DNA of 64,000 nt from Leifsonia xyli (GTDB lineage: Bacteria; Actinomycetota; Actinomycetes; Actinomycetales; Microbacteriaceae): contig CP014761.1 of assembly GCA_001647635.1 (NCBI GenBank), positions 1,116,001 through 1,180,000 of the forward strand. The letters are read 5' to 3'. Positions 1-10,073 of this stretch are shown here, piece by piece. The notes under the pieces are model-generated. The model was given only the letters and a program-made list of their open reading frames with translations, did not search any database and had not been told where the DNA came from. Position numbers and translations under genes: made by a program. Position 1 is the stretch's first letter. Every line of letters starts with the position of its first letter.

Positions 1-634
1 CCCCCACCTCGGTGGTACCGCTCCCGCGATTGCCCGCCGCCGCCACGATGACGACGTCGTGGTCGAACGCGTACTGGAACGCCTCGTCCCAGCTGGTCGG
101 CCAGTCCAGGGTGTTGCGCGTCAGCGACATGTTGATGACCGAGGCGCCGTTGTCCACCGCCCAGCGCACGGCCTCGGCTATCTGCGCGTCGCTCCCGACC
201 GGTCCCATCGCCTTGCCGAGGGCGACCGAGACCGGCAGGATGCTGGCCTCGGGAGCCGCGCCGAGCACGCCGTCGCCGGGCCCGGTCCCCCGCCCGGCGA
301 GCAGCGAGGCGACCCAGGTCCCGTGGTTCGCGCTCTCGGCGTCGCCGAGCGGCTTCTGCCCGTTCGCGGCTCCCACGCCCGACACGTCGGTGCCGCCCGC
401 GATGGCGCCGGCGAGGTCGGGGACGGAGCCGTCCACGCCGGTGTCGATGACGGCGACCTTCACGCCGGCGCCGCGGGTGGTGTTCCAGGCCTGCGTGAAG
501 CCGTAGTCGTTGAGCCAGTACTCCAGGTCGCGGACCTGGTCGGCGCGGGCGGCGGTCGCGGGGACGATCGCCGCCGCGACGGCGAGGGCGGCGGCCGCCG
601 CGGTCGCGACGAGTCGTCGCGCCCGGCCGGACAC
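1..634 (-). CDS. S8 family (subtilisin-like) secreted serine protease, partial
   Basis: Endopeptidase of the subtilisin family, cut by the left edge, so only about 211 N-terminal residues are visible. Residues 1-31 form a signal peptide (RARR, then an Ala/Val-rich core, ending ATAARA), so the enzyme is probably exported. The catalytic Asp lies in VIDTGVDG (about D64) and the catalytic His in NHGTWVASLLAG (about H104); the oxyanion Asn and catalytic Ser would follow, the Ser beyond the edge. I chose the GTG at 634 because it opens directly into the signal peptide. It lies 22 bases after the DUF501 stop, so it is probably the last gene of the eno-ftsB-DUF501 run. Whether it is a mycosin-type enzyme cannot be judged without the C-terminus. 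Confidence 0.88.
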   Translation of the reverse strand, partial: MSGRARRLVATAAAAALAVAAAIVPATAARADQVRDLEYWLNDYGFTQAWNTTRGAGVKVAVIDTGVDGSVPDLAGAIAGGTDVSGVGAANGQKPLGDAESANHGTWVASLLAGRGTGPGDGVLGAAPEASILPVSVALGKAMGPVGSDAQIAEAVRWAVDNGASVINMSLTRNTLDWPTSWDEAFQYAFDHDVVIVAAAGNRGSGTTEVG

Positions 635-656
635 CGATCCCCGGTCACTGCTCCCC

Positions 657-1171
657 CTAGCCGGCGACGTCGATGCGGCACTCGCACACCGTCGGCGACC
701 AGTCGCCGCGGGCGAGCGCGAGGTCGCCGATCGGGTTGACGCCCGGTCCGGCCGCCAGCGCATGCGCGGCCAGCGCGTGCAGGCACTTCACGCGGGACGG
801 CATCCCGCCTGCGGAGATGCCGGCGATCTCCTCGACGACGGCGATGGATTCGCGGTCGGCGAGGTACTGCTCGTGGGCGGCGGCGTACTGCACGCGCACC
901 TCCTCGTCGTCGGCGAGGAGGTCGTTGTACTCGGTCATCACCTGGGTCGCCTCGAGGGCCGACATCGCTGCCGTGGCCGCCGGGTGGGTCAGGTAGTAGA
1001 AGGTCGGGAACGGCGTGCCGTCGTCGAGGCGCGGCGCGGTGGAGACGACCGTCGGACGGCCGCACACGCAGCGCGCGGCGATGCCGACGACGTTGCGCGC
1101 CGGGCGGCCGAGCTGCTCGGAGACGACGGCGATGTCCTCGTCGGTGACGGGAGCGAAGGGGGTCTGGTCAT
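657..1171 (-). pseudogene. DUF501 domain protein, reading frame broken near the start
   Basis: Conserved actinobacterial DUF501 protein of unknown function, usually about 170 residues and found beside eno and ftsB, as here. The body is intact from the GTG at 1067: conserved GTPFPTFYYLTHP, then C-terminal CECRID. Homologous sequence also continues upstream of that GTG (EQLGRPARNVVGIA, then the first CVCG), but no start codon exists in that frame. An ATG at 1171, seven bases after the ftsB stop, is one frame off. Adding one C to the C5 run (plus-strand G run 1158-1162) joins it into an opening MTRPPFAPVTDEDIAV and a 171-residue protein. This is either a sequencing error or a real frameshift with a shortened product from 1067. 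Confidence 0.82.
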
Positions 1172-1178
1172 GCGGGTT

Positions 1179-1706
1179 CTACTTCTTCGGTGCGGGAGTC
1201 GGGGTCGGCGTGGGCGCGGGCGTGGAGCCGCCGCCGAGCTGCTGCGGGGTGGCGTCGGTGAGGCCTGCGCCCATGAACGAGCCGAACAGCGAGCCCACCC
1301 AGTCGGTCTGCGTCTTCTGAAGTTTGGAGCTGACCGGCGTGCTGTCCTGCTTGGCGGCAGGCGGGCGGTCGTCGATCACCAGGTAGCTGGTCTCACCCGG
1401 CATGACGTAGTAGAGCCGGTCGCGGGCCTGGGCGCGGAGGTAGCTCGGGTCGTTCCAGCGGGCCCGCTGGTCCTTGAGCGTGTCGACCTGAGCGGCCAGC
1501 TGGTCGACCGCGCGCTGCTGGTCGGCGATCTCCTGCCGTTGGGACAAGAACGCCTGCACGGTCGGTGCGAGGACGACGACGGCGAGCACGAGCACGCCCA
1601 TCATCACGAGCGAGAACGCCGAGAAGTGGAGCTGACGGAGCCAGCTTCCGGTACCGCTCGGGCGCGACATGCGCACCGGGACGCGACGCGTGCGCGGCTT
1701 CGGCAT
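1179..1706 (-). CDS. Septum formation initiator family protein (FtsB/DivIC-like)
   Basis: Bitopic cell-division protein, expected to work with FtsL and FtsQ at the septum. The 175 residues show a basic N-terminal tail (PKPRTRRVPVRMSR), one membrane segment at about 29-50, then an extracytoplasmic coiled coil at about 52-85 (QRQEIADQQRAVDQLAAQVD). The family motif follows: YLRAQARDRLYYVMPGE. A low-complexity Pro/Thr tail (STPAPTPTPTPAPKK) ends the protein, as is common in actinobacterial members. It is transcribed after eno and directly before the DUF501 gene, the usual actinobacterial order. Confidence 0.9.
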   Translation of the reverse strand: MPKPRTRRVPVRMSRPSGTGSWLRQLHFSAFSLVMMGVLVLAVVVLAPTVQAFLSQRQEIADQQRAVDQLAAQVDTLKDQRARWNDPSYLRAQARDRLYYVMPGETSYLVIDDRPPAAKQDSTPVSSKLQKTQTDWVGSLFGSFMGAGLTDATPQQLGGGSTPAPTPTPTPAPKK

Positions 1707-1805
1707 CGGCCCTCCCGGTTCGCTGTTACGGAGCCGGTCGGCCCCTTCTCATCGTAGGCGATGCGGGTGGGGGCGCCGGTGGCGCGCCGGGGTGTCGGGA
1801 TGCGC

Positions 1806-2054
1806 TCAGCCGCCGCCCAGGACGGCGATCAGCCGCACGACGCCGACGGCCGCCAGCACGCCGCCGCCGAGCGCGAAGACGGCGCCCAGCGCGCGGGCGT
1901 CGCGCGGGCGGAACGGCCGGCGCGCATCCTCGTCGGCGAAGAACGCCGCCGCGCGCCCCGGGCGCACCATCAGGACGACCCCGAGCGCCGCGAACAGTAC
2001 CGCCAGCGCGAGGAACAGCGCCAGCGGCGCCGCCTCCGTCTCGACGCGCACCAT
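1806..2054 (-). CDS. Small two-helix membrane protein, function unknown
   Basis: An 82-residue protein from the ATG at 2054. Two hydrophobic segments (about residues 8-28, LALFLALAVLFAALGVVLMV, and about 58-80, ALGAVFALGGGVLAAVGVV) flank a charged loop (FFADEDARRPFRPRDAR). An in-frame start 28 codons upstream exists, but that extension is not hydrophobic or conserved-looking. It sits between eno and ftsB on the same strand. I do not recognise a named family; similar short membrane proteins are frequent in Microbacteriaceae. Confidence 0.6.
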   Translation of the reverse strand: MVRVETEAAPLALFLALAVLFAALGVVLMVRPGRAAAFFADEDARRPFRPRDARALGAVFALGGGVLAAVGVVRLIAVLGGG

Positions 2055-2180
2055 CCCCCATTCTGCCGCGCGTCCATCGCCGACCGAAGGGCAGGTAACT
2101 GCGGTCGACACGCCGTGTGGGTGCGCAGCTAGCTGCACTTCGGCGGGATGGATGGATGGGTGGGCGGGGCGCGGGAACGC

Positions 2181-2213
2181 GAACGGCCCCGGAGCGGAGC
2201 TCCGGGGCCGTTC
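2181..2213 (-). terminator. Strong hairpin after eno
   Basis: Perfect 15-bp inverted repeat (2181-2195 pairs with 2199-2213) with a 3-base loop, 11 bases past the eno stop codon. There is no long U tract, as is normal for high-GC actinobacteria. Probable intrinsic terminator of eno. Confidence 0.8.
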
Positions 2214-2223
2214 GGCGGGTGCG

Positions 2224-3546
<1,323 letters not shown>

Positions 3547-3575
3547 CTAGTGAGCGCGCGGAGCCGCCGATGCCC

Positions 3576-4868
3576 TCAGCTCAGCGGCTTGAGCTCGAGC
3601 GCCGACGCGTCGGCCGTGTCGGCGTTCACGAAGGCGAACGAGCGGAACCCGGAGGCGGCCGCCCGGTCGAGCACGGCCTTCAGGTTCTTGGCGCGCCGGT
3701 CGAGGCGCACGCGGGAGCCGCGGGCGATGAGCTCGGACTTGATCGCGACCAGCCGGTCGAGGGGCACGGCGGGGTCGTAGACCAGCACCACCGACTCCTG
3801 CCCGGCGTCCTCCGGAAGCTCGATGAGGTCGACGACGCGCTCGAAGCCGATCGAGAATCCGGCCGCCGGCACGTCGGTGCCGAGGAAGCGCCCGATCATC
3901 CCGTCGTACCGGCCGCCGCCGCCGACGGAACTGCCGGATCCCGGGTGCGCGATCTCGAAGATGGTGCCCGTGTAGTAGCCCATCCCGCGCACGAGCGTCG
4001 GGTCGAAGCGCAGCGAGACGCCGGGCGGCAGCGTGTCGAGCGCGTGGGCCAGCGCCTCCAGATCGGCCACCGCGTCGGTATCCATGCCCGTCGGCAGGAT
4101 GCCCGTGATCGCTTCGACGGTCAGCTCGACACCGCCGTCGGCGAGGTGCGGCTCCAGATCGGCGAGGATGCCGCCGAGCACCGCGGCCGCGTCGGCTCCG
4201 CCCTCCGCCAGCTCGGCGACGACGCCGGATGCGCCGATCTTGTCGAGCTTGTCGATCGAGATGAGCACCTGCGGCCAGCGCGCCTCGTCGAACCCGCAGT
4301 ATTCCAGCAGGCCGTTCAGGATGCGCCGGTCGTTGATGCGGATCGTGCAGTCCTGCAGCCCCAGCGCCTCGAGGGCCGCGGCCGTCGCGGTGATGAGCTC
4401 GACCTCGGCGAGCTGGGTGCCCTCGCCGATGATGTCGATGTCGCACTGGACGAACTGCCGGTAACGGCCCTTCTGCGGCCGCTCAGCCCGCCACACCGGG
4501 GCGATCTGGATGCTCCGGAACACCGGGGGCAGCTCGGCCCGGTGCGACGCGTAGAACCGCGCGAGCGGCACGGTGAGGTCGAAGCGCAGCCCGAGGTCGG
4601 ACAGGCTCAGCACGTCGCCGGTCTCGATCGCGGCCGTGAGGTCGTCGCCGTCGAGCCCCCGCTTCAGGATGCTGAACGACAGCTTCTCGTTGTCGCCGCC
4701 CAGGCCCGAGTGCAGCCGCTCGACGTCTTCGACCACCGGCGTCTCGATCTCGTCGAAGCCGTGCGCCGCGAAGCTGCGCCGGATCACGCCGAGCGCATGC
4801 TCGCGGCGGGCTTTCTCGGCGGGGAGGAAGTCTCGCATGCCGCGGGGCGGGGTGATCGGTGAGGCCAT
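3576..4868 (-). CDS. hisS: Histidine--tRNA ligase
   Basis: Class II aminoacyl-tRNA synthetase charging tRNA-His. The 430 residues include PPRGMRDFLPAEKARR at the N-terminus, motif 2 around FRSIQIAPVWRAERPQKGRY, the histidine motif LVRGMGYYTGTIFEI, motif 3 with GGGGRYDGMIGRFLG and GFSIGFERV, and a C-terminal anticodon-binding domain. The length fits the short bacterial type. An AAGAAT box six bases before the ATG suggests a leaderless start. The closest plus-strand neighbour, the iron importer, is divergent. Confidence 0.96.
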   Translation of the reverse strand: MASPITPPRGMRDFLPAEKARREHALGVIRRSFAAHGFDEIETPVVEDVERLHSGLGGDNEKLSFSILKRGLDGDDLTAAIETGDVLSLSDLGLRFDLTVPLARFYASHRAELPPVFRSIQIAPVWRAERPQKGRYRQFVQCDIDIIGEGTQLAEVELITATAAALEALGLQDCTIRINDRRILNGLLEYCGFDEARWPQVLISIDKLDKIGASGVVAELAEGGADAAAVLGGILADLEPHLADGGVELTVEAITGILPTGMDTDAVADLEALAHALDTLPPGVSLRFDPTLVRGMGYYTGTIFEIAHPGSGSSVGGGGRYDGMIGRFLGTDVPAAGFSIGFERVVDLIELPEDAGQESVVLVYDPAVPLDRLVAIKSELIARGSRVRLDRRAKNLKAVLDRAAASGFRSFAFVNADTADASALELKPLS

Positions 4869-5180
4869 GCGTCGATTCTTCCACGAAGCTCGCGGACACC
4901 TCCCGGGGGGATGGCGAGGCGAGCATCCCGAGCGCTACCCTGGCCCCGTTGCCACCCTGAGGTCGCGGCCTGATCGCGGCTCGGTGGTGTCCCCGCAGGG
5001 ACCTGGCATGAGTCGCATCCGTCCGACCACGGCGCTTGCTCGCTGCCAGACATGAGGCCGACAACGCGTCCGCAGGAGACCAGGAGAGCGCCTGACCAGG
5101 ACGCCTCACCCGAATGGCGAACGGACGCCGGGCGGACGCGCTGCCGGCCATCCTCCCCTCCATCGGAGCGCAGGCGCGCG
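4869..5180. other. Intergenic region between hisS and the iron importer
   Basis: About 370 bases separate the two divergent start codons. No convincing gene is present. The part nearest 5181-5241 carries the iron-regulated promoter. The part read toward hisS contains several short GC-rich hairpin-forming stretches and an AGGGTGGCAACG string that recalls a T-box core but lacks its invariant ACCGCG. Confidence 0.5.
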
Positions 5181-5215
5181 TTGACGCCGCAGCAGATTAG
5201 GTTAGGCTTGCCTAA
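5181..5215 (+). promoter_or_regulatory. Iron-regulated promoter with DtxR/IdeR-type iron box
   Basis: TTAGGTTAGGCTTGCCTAA at 5197-5215 differs from the DtxR/IdeR consensus only in the right half-site centre. It overlaps a promoter with -35 TTGACG (5181-5186) and -10 TAGGCT (5203-5208), spaced by 16 bases. DtxR-Fe(II) binding here should shut off the importer genes when iron is plentiful. Confidence 0.9.
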
Positions 5216-5241
5216 ACAAGCCCACCTTCCCGAGGAGAACC

Positions 5242-6296
5242 ATGCTCCCTGTGCCCCGCGCCGCCCGCCGACGCTCGCGCCTCGCCCTGATCGCCTCCGC
5301 CGTCGCCGCCTCCGCGGCCCTCGTGCTCTCCGGCTGCAGCGCCGGCGGCGCGGGAGCCGAGACCACCGCCGGCGGCGACTCCGGCGCCTTCCCGGTCACC
5401 GTGAAGAGCGCCCTCGGCGACACGACGATCGACGAGAAGCCGACGCGGATCGCCACCTGGGGCTGGGGCGCACAGGACATCGTCCTCGCGCTCGGGATCG
5501 TGCCGGTCGCCATGCCGAGCTTCAGCTACGGCGGGAACAAGGACGGCGTGCTCCCTGGGATGCCGACCGGATCGCCGAGCTGAAGGGCAAGACCCCGCAG
5601 CTCCTCAACGCGGACACCGGCGAGGTCCCCTTCGAGGAGTTCGTGCAGGCCAAACCGGACGTCATCCTCGCCCCGTACTCCGGCCTGACGCAGACCGAGT
5701 ACGACACCCTGAACAAGATCGCGCCCGTCGTCGCCTACCCGGAGAAGCCGTGGGCGACCAGCTGGCGGGACCAGACCGCGATCGTCGGAAAGGCGCTGGG
5801 CCTCACGAAGGAGGCCGACGCCCTCGTGACGAGCACCGAGAAGAAGGTGACCGACCTCGCGGCGAAGTACCCGGTGCTGAAGGACAAGACGTTCTTCTAC
5901 GCGGCCGCGAACGAGCCCGGCAAGCTGAACGTCTATCGTGCGGAGGACCCGCGGGTGCAGCTGCTCAACGACCTGGGGCTCAAGAACTCCCCCAGCATCG
6001 ACGCCCTCGACTCCGCGAAGGGCGACGGCAGCTTCTTCTACCAGCTCAGCAATGAGAACCTCTCGAAGATCGACACCGACCTGCTGGTGATGTACTTCGA
6101 CAAGCAGTCGTCCGTCGACACGTTCACCTCCGACCCGCTGGTCGCCGCGATGCCCACGATCAAGGAGGGGCGCTTCGCCCCGATCGTCGGCGAGTCGTTC
6201 GTCGCCGCCACCAGCGCGCCGAGCGTGCTCAGCATCCCGTGGATGCTCGACCGCTACGTGCCCGAGCTGGCCAAGGCCGCCGACAAGGTGAAGTAG
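5242..6296 (+). pseudogene. Iron-siderophore ABC transporter substrate-binding lipoprotein, frameshifted
   Basis: Extracytoplasmic siderophore-binding protein of the FepB/periplasmic-binding type II family. The N-terminus has a lipoprotein signal peptide ending LVLSGC (lipid-bearing Cys32). The first frame runs to KDGVLPGMP and stops at 5583. The family sequence continues in another frame from WDADRIAEL (about 5556) through KPDVILAPYSGLTQ, PVVAYPEKPWATSW and the C-terminal IPWMLDRYVPELA. Restoring one C in the CCC run at 5553-5555 gives an unbroken protein (LPWDADR), about 351 residues. Ribosome binding site GAGGAGA precedes the ATG. First gene of the iron operon; sequencing error is the likeliest cause, otherwise the binding protein is dead. 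Confidence 0.88.
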
Positions 6297-6300
6297 GCGG

Positions 6301-7386
6301 ATGCCCGCGAGCGTCGTCTCCGCCGGTGCGGAGCGTGAGGGCGCCGGGCGCGCCGGGGGCGGCAGCACGCCGTCCGCCGTCGCCCGGCGCCGTCGGCGTC
6401 TGCTCGTGGGGTTCGCGGTCGCGGCCGTCGTGCTGCTGGGGCTGTGCGTCCTCAGCCTGATGGTCGGCGCGCGGACCATCGCGCCCGCCGACGTCGTCCA
6501 CGCGATCCTGCACTACTCCCGCACGGATCCCGACTCCCTTGTCGTGGTCGACAGCCGCCTCCCCCGCACCCTGCTGGGGATCGCCGCCGGTCTCGGACTG
6601 GGCCTGGCGGGGACCGTCATGCAGGGCCTGTCGCGCAACCCGCTGGCCGATCCGGGCATCCTCGGCGTCAACTTCGGCGCCTCGCTCGCGGTCGTCGTCG
6701 CGATCGCGTTCGTCGGCGTGACCTCGCCCTCCGGCTACCTCTGGTTCGCCTTCGCGGGCGCGGCCCTCGCCTCCGCCCTTGTCTATGCCGTCTCGTCGCT
6801 GGGACGCGAGGGTGCGACCCCGGTCAAGCTCGCCATCGCGGGCGCCGCAGTCTCTGCCGCCCTCGGTTCGCTGATCACCGCTGTGCAGCTGACCAGCCGC
6901 GTCTCGCTGGATCAGCTGCGGTTCTGGCAGGTCGGCTCCCTCGCCGGACGCGGCTTCGGCGTGCTCTGGCAGGTGCTCCCGACGCTGACCGTCGGCGCGA
7001 TCCTCGCCCTGGCGCTCGGGAGGCTGCTCAACGGCCTTGCGCTCGGCGACGACGTCGCGCGCGGCCTCGGCCAGCGGGTGGGCGTCACCCGCGCACTCTG
7101 CGGGGTCGCGATCGTACTGCTCTGCGGATCGGCGACCGCCGCGGTGGGGCCCATCGCGTTCGCGGGACTCATCGTTCCGCACATCGCGCGTCGGGTCGTG
7201 GGAGCCGACTACCGCTGGATCCTCGCCTACTCCGCGCTGCTCGCGCCCTCCCTGCTGCTCGCGTGCGACATCATCGGGCGCGTGGTCGCTCCCCCGGGCG
7301 AGCTGCAGGTGGGCGTCGTGCTCGCGTTCGTCGGCGCGCCCGTGTTCATCGCGCTGGTGCGCCGCCGCCGGATGGTGAGCCTGTGA
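6301..7386 (+). CDS. Iron-siderophore ABC transporter permease (FecCD family), first subunit
   Basis: Inner-membrane permease of 361 residues with about ten transmembrane helices after a basic cytoplasmic N-terminus. The FecCD family motifs are present: SRLPRTLLGIAAGLGLGLAG, MQGLSRNPLADPGILGVNFG, and the coupling region LGDDVARGLGQRVG followed by GPIAFAGLIVPHIAR. It begins four bases after the binding-protein stop and its TGA overlaps the GTG of the next permease, so the two are translationally coupled. Confidence 0.95.
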   Translation: MPASVVSAGAEREGAGRAGGGSTPSAVARRRRRLLVGFAVAAVVLLGLCVLSLMVGARTIAPADVVHAILHYSRTDPDSLVVVDSRLPRTLLGIAAGLGLGLAGTVMQGLSRNPLADPGILGVNFGASLAVVVAIAFVGVTSPSGYLWFAFAGAALASALVYAVSSLGREGATPVKLAIAGAAVSAALGSLITAVQLTSRVSLDQLRFWQVGSLAGRGFGVLWQVLPTLTVGAILALALGRLLNGLALGDDVARGLGQRVGVTRALCGVAIVLLCGSATAAVGPIAFAGLIVPHIARRVVGADYRWILAYSALLAPSLLLACDIIGRVVAPPGELQVGVVLAFVGAPVFIALVRRRRMVSL

Positions 7387-8444
7387 CCGCGCAGGAGACC
7401 GCGGCGCGGTCGACCTCCCCGATCGCCGCCATCCGCGCCGACCGCCGCCGCGGCCGCTCGCGTGCGCTCCGCGTCTCGGTCGTGGCGGCGCTGCTGCTCC
7501 TCGTCGTCGCCGCCATCTCGCTGACGCTCGGTGCCGCGTCCGTCGCTCCCGCCGATGTGCTCGCTGCCCTCGTCGGCCGCGCCGACCGGCTGACAACCTT
7601 CGTCATCGTCGAGTTGCGCCTCCCCCGGCTCGCTGCGGGCGCGCTCGTCGGCGCGTGCCTCGGGCTCTCCGGCGCGCTCATCCAGTCGGTTGCCCGCAAC
7701 CCCCTCGCGAGCCCCGACATCATCGGCATCACGGCCGCCGCGAGCGCCACGGGCTCGGTCGCGCTCGTCTGGTTCGGGCTGACCGGCCTCGCCCTGTCGG
7801 GGATCGTGCTGGCCGGCACGCTGGTCGCGGCCGCGGTGATCTACCTGCTGGCGTGGCGCAACGGCGTCAGCGGCTACCGCTTCGTGCTGGTCGGGATCGG
7901 CATCGCCGCGTTCTGCGGCGGTCTCGTCTCGTACGTGCTCACCCGCGCCGACGTGTCGAACGTGCAGCAGGCGCTGGTGTGGATCACCGGGAGCCTGAAC
8001 GCGGTCGACCCGTCGGCGCTCGCCGTGCTGGCCGTCGGCACGGTGGTCCTGCTCCCCTGCGCCCTCCTGGTCGGCCGCCCGCTCGGCGCGCTGTCGCTCG
8101 GCGACGACCTCGCCTCGGGGCTGGGCGTGCGGCCCGAGCGGACGCGGCTCGCCGTCGTCGGGGTAGCCGTCGCCCTCGCCGCCATCGCGGTCGCGGTCGC
8201 GGGCCCGGTGTCGTTCGTCGCGTTCCTGGCGGCGCCGATCGCACGGCGGCTGGTCGGTCGGGGCTCGCTGGCGCTCGTGCCGTCGGCGCTGCTCGGCGCG
8301 CTCATCCTCGTCGTCTCGGACATCGTCGCGCAGTTCGCGATCCCGGGCGTCGTCCTGCCCGTGGGCGTCGTCACCGGCATCGTCGGCGCCCCGTATCTGC
8401 TCTGGCTGCTGGCCAGGACCAACCGAGTAGGCCGTGGAGGCTGA
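7383..8444 (+). CDS. Iron-siderophore ABC transporter permease (FecCD family), second subunit
   Basis: Second membrane subunit, 353 residues, expected to form a heterodimer with the preceding permease. Motifs include [57 protein letters not shown] and [19 protein letters not shown]. The GTG start overlaps the previous stop (GTGA). The N-terminal 35 residues are hydrophilic and Arg-rich, followed by the first membrane segment. Confidence 0.95.
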   Translation: MTAQETAARSTSPIAAIRADRRRGRSRALRVSVVAALLLLVVAAISLTLGAASVAPADVLAALVGRADRLTTFVIVELRLPRLAAGALVGACLGLSGALIQSVARNPLASPDIIGITAAASATGSVALVWFGLTGLALSGIVLAGTLVAAAVIYLLAWRNGVSGYRFVLVGIGIAAFCGGLVSYVLTRADVSNVQQALVWITGSLNAVDPSALAVLAVGTVVLLPCALLVGRPLGALSLGDDLASGLGVRPERTRLAVVGVAVALAAIAVAVAGPVSFVAFLAAPIARRLVGRGSLALVPSALLGALILVVSDIVAQFAIPGVVLPVGVVTGIVGAPYLLWLLARTNRVGRGG

Positions 8445-8445
8445 C

Positions 8446-9255
8446 ATGACATCCGAGACCATCACGCCCGAGCTGTCGGCCCGCGGCCTCTCGCTCGCCT
8501 ACGAGGGGCGGACCGTCGTCGACGGGCTCGACCTCGATATCCCCGCAGGCCGGGTCACGGCGATCGTGGGGCCGAACGCCTGCGGCAAGTCGACCCTGCT
8601 GCGCGGGCTCTCGCGGCTGCTGCCGCCCGCGTCCGGCACGGTGCTGCTCGACGGCGCGGACATCCACGAACTGCCCACCAAGCAGGTCGCACAGCGGCTG
8701 GGCCTGCTGCCACAGACCCCCACTGCACCGGACGGCATCACCGTCGCCGACCTCGTCTCGCGCGGGCGCTACCCGCACCAGGGCTGGTTCCGACGCTGGA
8801 CGGCCGAGGACGACGAGGCCGTCGCGGAGGCGATGACCGCGACCGGGATCGCCGACCTCGCCGACCGCGCGGTGGACGAGCTGTCCGGCGGTCAGCGGCA
8901 GCGGGTGTGGATCGCGATGGCGCTGGCCCAGCGGACCGACATCCTCCTGCTCGACGAGCCGACGACGTTCCTCGACATCAGCCACCAGCTGGAGGTGCTC
9001 GACCTGCTCCTCGACCTGAACGCGGCGCGCGGGACGACCGTCGTCATGGTGCTGCACGACCTCAATCTGGCCGCGCGGTACGCCGGGCACCTCATCGCGA
9101 TGCGCGCGGGCTCGGTGGTCGCTGCCGGCGACCCGACGGCGGTGGTCACCGCCGACCTCGTGCGCGACGTGTTCGGCGTCGAGTCGGTCGTCGCCGACGA
9201 CCCGGTGACCGGCACCCCGCTGGTCGTGCCGCTGGGGCGCCACCACACGGCCTAG
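8446..9255 (+). CDS. Iron-siderophore ABC transporter ATP-binding protein
   Basis: Cytoplasmic ATPase of the importer (FepC/FhuC type), 269 residues. Walker A is [13 protein letters not shown], with Cys where Gly is usual. The Q-loop lies in [16 protein letters not shown], the signature is [18 protein letters not shown], Walker B is [16 protein letters not shown], and the H-loop is [13 protein letters not shown]. The ATG at 8446 is preceded by GGAGG (8436-8440); a GTG at 8434 overlaps the permease end but lacks its own site. Its last codons overlap the end of convergent mazG by four bases. Confidence 0.95.
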   Translation: MTSETITPELSARGLSLAYEGRTVVDGLDLDIPAGRVTAIVGPNACGKSTLLRGLSRLLPPASGTVLLDGADIHELPTKQVAQRLGLLPQTPTAPDGITVADLVSRGRYPHQGWFRRWTAEDDEAVAEAMTATGIADLADRAVDELSGGQRQRVWIAMALAQRTDILLLDEPTTFLDISHQLEVLDLLLDLNAARGTTVVMVLHDLNLAARYAGHLIAMRAGSVVAAGDPTAVVTADLVRDVFGVESVVADDPVTGTPLVVPLGRHHTA

Positions 9256-9959
9256 GCGCCCGCGCCGGTCTCCTGGTCGCGGATCTCGTCCTGCAGGTCG
9301 CGCAGGGTCGAGCGCAGCGCGCGCTCCGCATCCAGCCCCTGCGCCTTCGCCGACGCGACGATGGCGAGCAGCAGCGGGCCCAGTTCGTCCTCGCTGCCCA
9401 CCTGCACACCGCCCTGCTCCTTCAGGTCGAGCAGGCCGACCTTCTCGGCGCGGCCGAGCAGCTTGTCGGCCAGCGCGAGCGAGGGCATGCCCTGCGGGAT
9501 GCCGTCGAGCACGCTGGTGCGGCCCGGCTTCTCCTGCTTCTTCAGCTCGTCCCAGAAGCCGACCACGTCGTCCGCGGTCTCGGCATGGCGGGCGTCGGCC
9601 GCCGCCTGATCGCCGAACACGTGGGGATGCCGGCCGACCATCTTCGCGGTCATGTGCGCGGCGACATCCTGGATGTCGAAATCCTCGCCGGGAGTGTGCG
9701 CGGCGATGTCGGCGTGGAACAGCACCTGGTAGAGCACGTCGCCGAGCTCCTCGAGCAGCTCATCCCGGTCGCCGGTCTCGATGGCGTCGATCAGCTCGTA
9801 CGTCTCCTCGACCAGGTACTGCACCAGCGACTCGTGGGTCTGGTCCGCATCCCAGGGACAGCCGCCGGGGGCCCGGAGCCGTGCCATGACGGCGACCAGC
9901 TCGTCGAGCTTGGTGGCGGCCTCCGGCACCACCACCGGCGCGTCCACTGTCTCGCCCAT
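9252..9959 (-). CDS. mazG: MazG family nucleoside triphosphate pyrophosphohydrolase
   Basis: House-cleaning enzyme hydrolysing (d)NTPs, possibly including damaged nucleotides, to monophosphate and pyrophosphate. The 235 residues contain the MazG helices with metal-binding acidic motif [11 protein letters not shown] and [14 protein letters not shown], preceded by the family's [15 protein letters not shown]. The C-terminal part includes RHPHVFGD and [18 protein letters not shown] ribosome binding site precedes the ATG. In many actinobacteria it lies between mfd and eno, as here, although transporter genes on the other strand have come in between. Confidence 0.95.
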   Translation of the reverse strand: MGETVDAPVVVPEAATKLDELVAVMARLRAPGGCPWDADQTHESLVQYLVEETYELIDAIETGDRDELLEELGDVLYQVLFHADIAAHTPGEDFDIQDVAAHMTAKMVGRHPHVFGDQAAADARHAETADDVVGFWDELKKQEKPGRTSVLDGIPQGMPSLALADKLLGRAEKVGLLDLKEQGGVQVGSEDELGPLLLAIVASAKAQGLDAERALRSTLRDLQDEIRDQETGAGA

Positions 9960-10073
9960 GCCGACCTCCTCGCTCTACGATGCATCCATCCTGCCACCGG
10001 GTAGAGTCATGGGCGGTGTGCCGGGAAGTCTGGTCGGCGTCGTTGTCCGTGACCCTGCGAGAGTGGTAACCCC

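Noticed and set aside
460..1065. Long Arg/Pro-rich reading frame over the protease-DUF501 junction
   Set aside because: Frame shadow in GC-rich DNA; composition is repetitive and it conflicts with two genes that have recognisable domains.
4869..5050. T-box-like AGGGTGGCAACG string upstream of hisS
   Set aside because: The invariant ACCGCG part of the T-box core is missing, the UGGN would not match the C discriminator of tRNA-His, and no clear Stem I was found.
8575..8592. Cys in place of Gly in the iron importer's Walker A as a sign of inactivity
   Set aside because: The essential Lys-Ser and all other cassette motifs are intact, and GPNACGKST occurs in functional siderophore ATPases.
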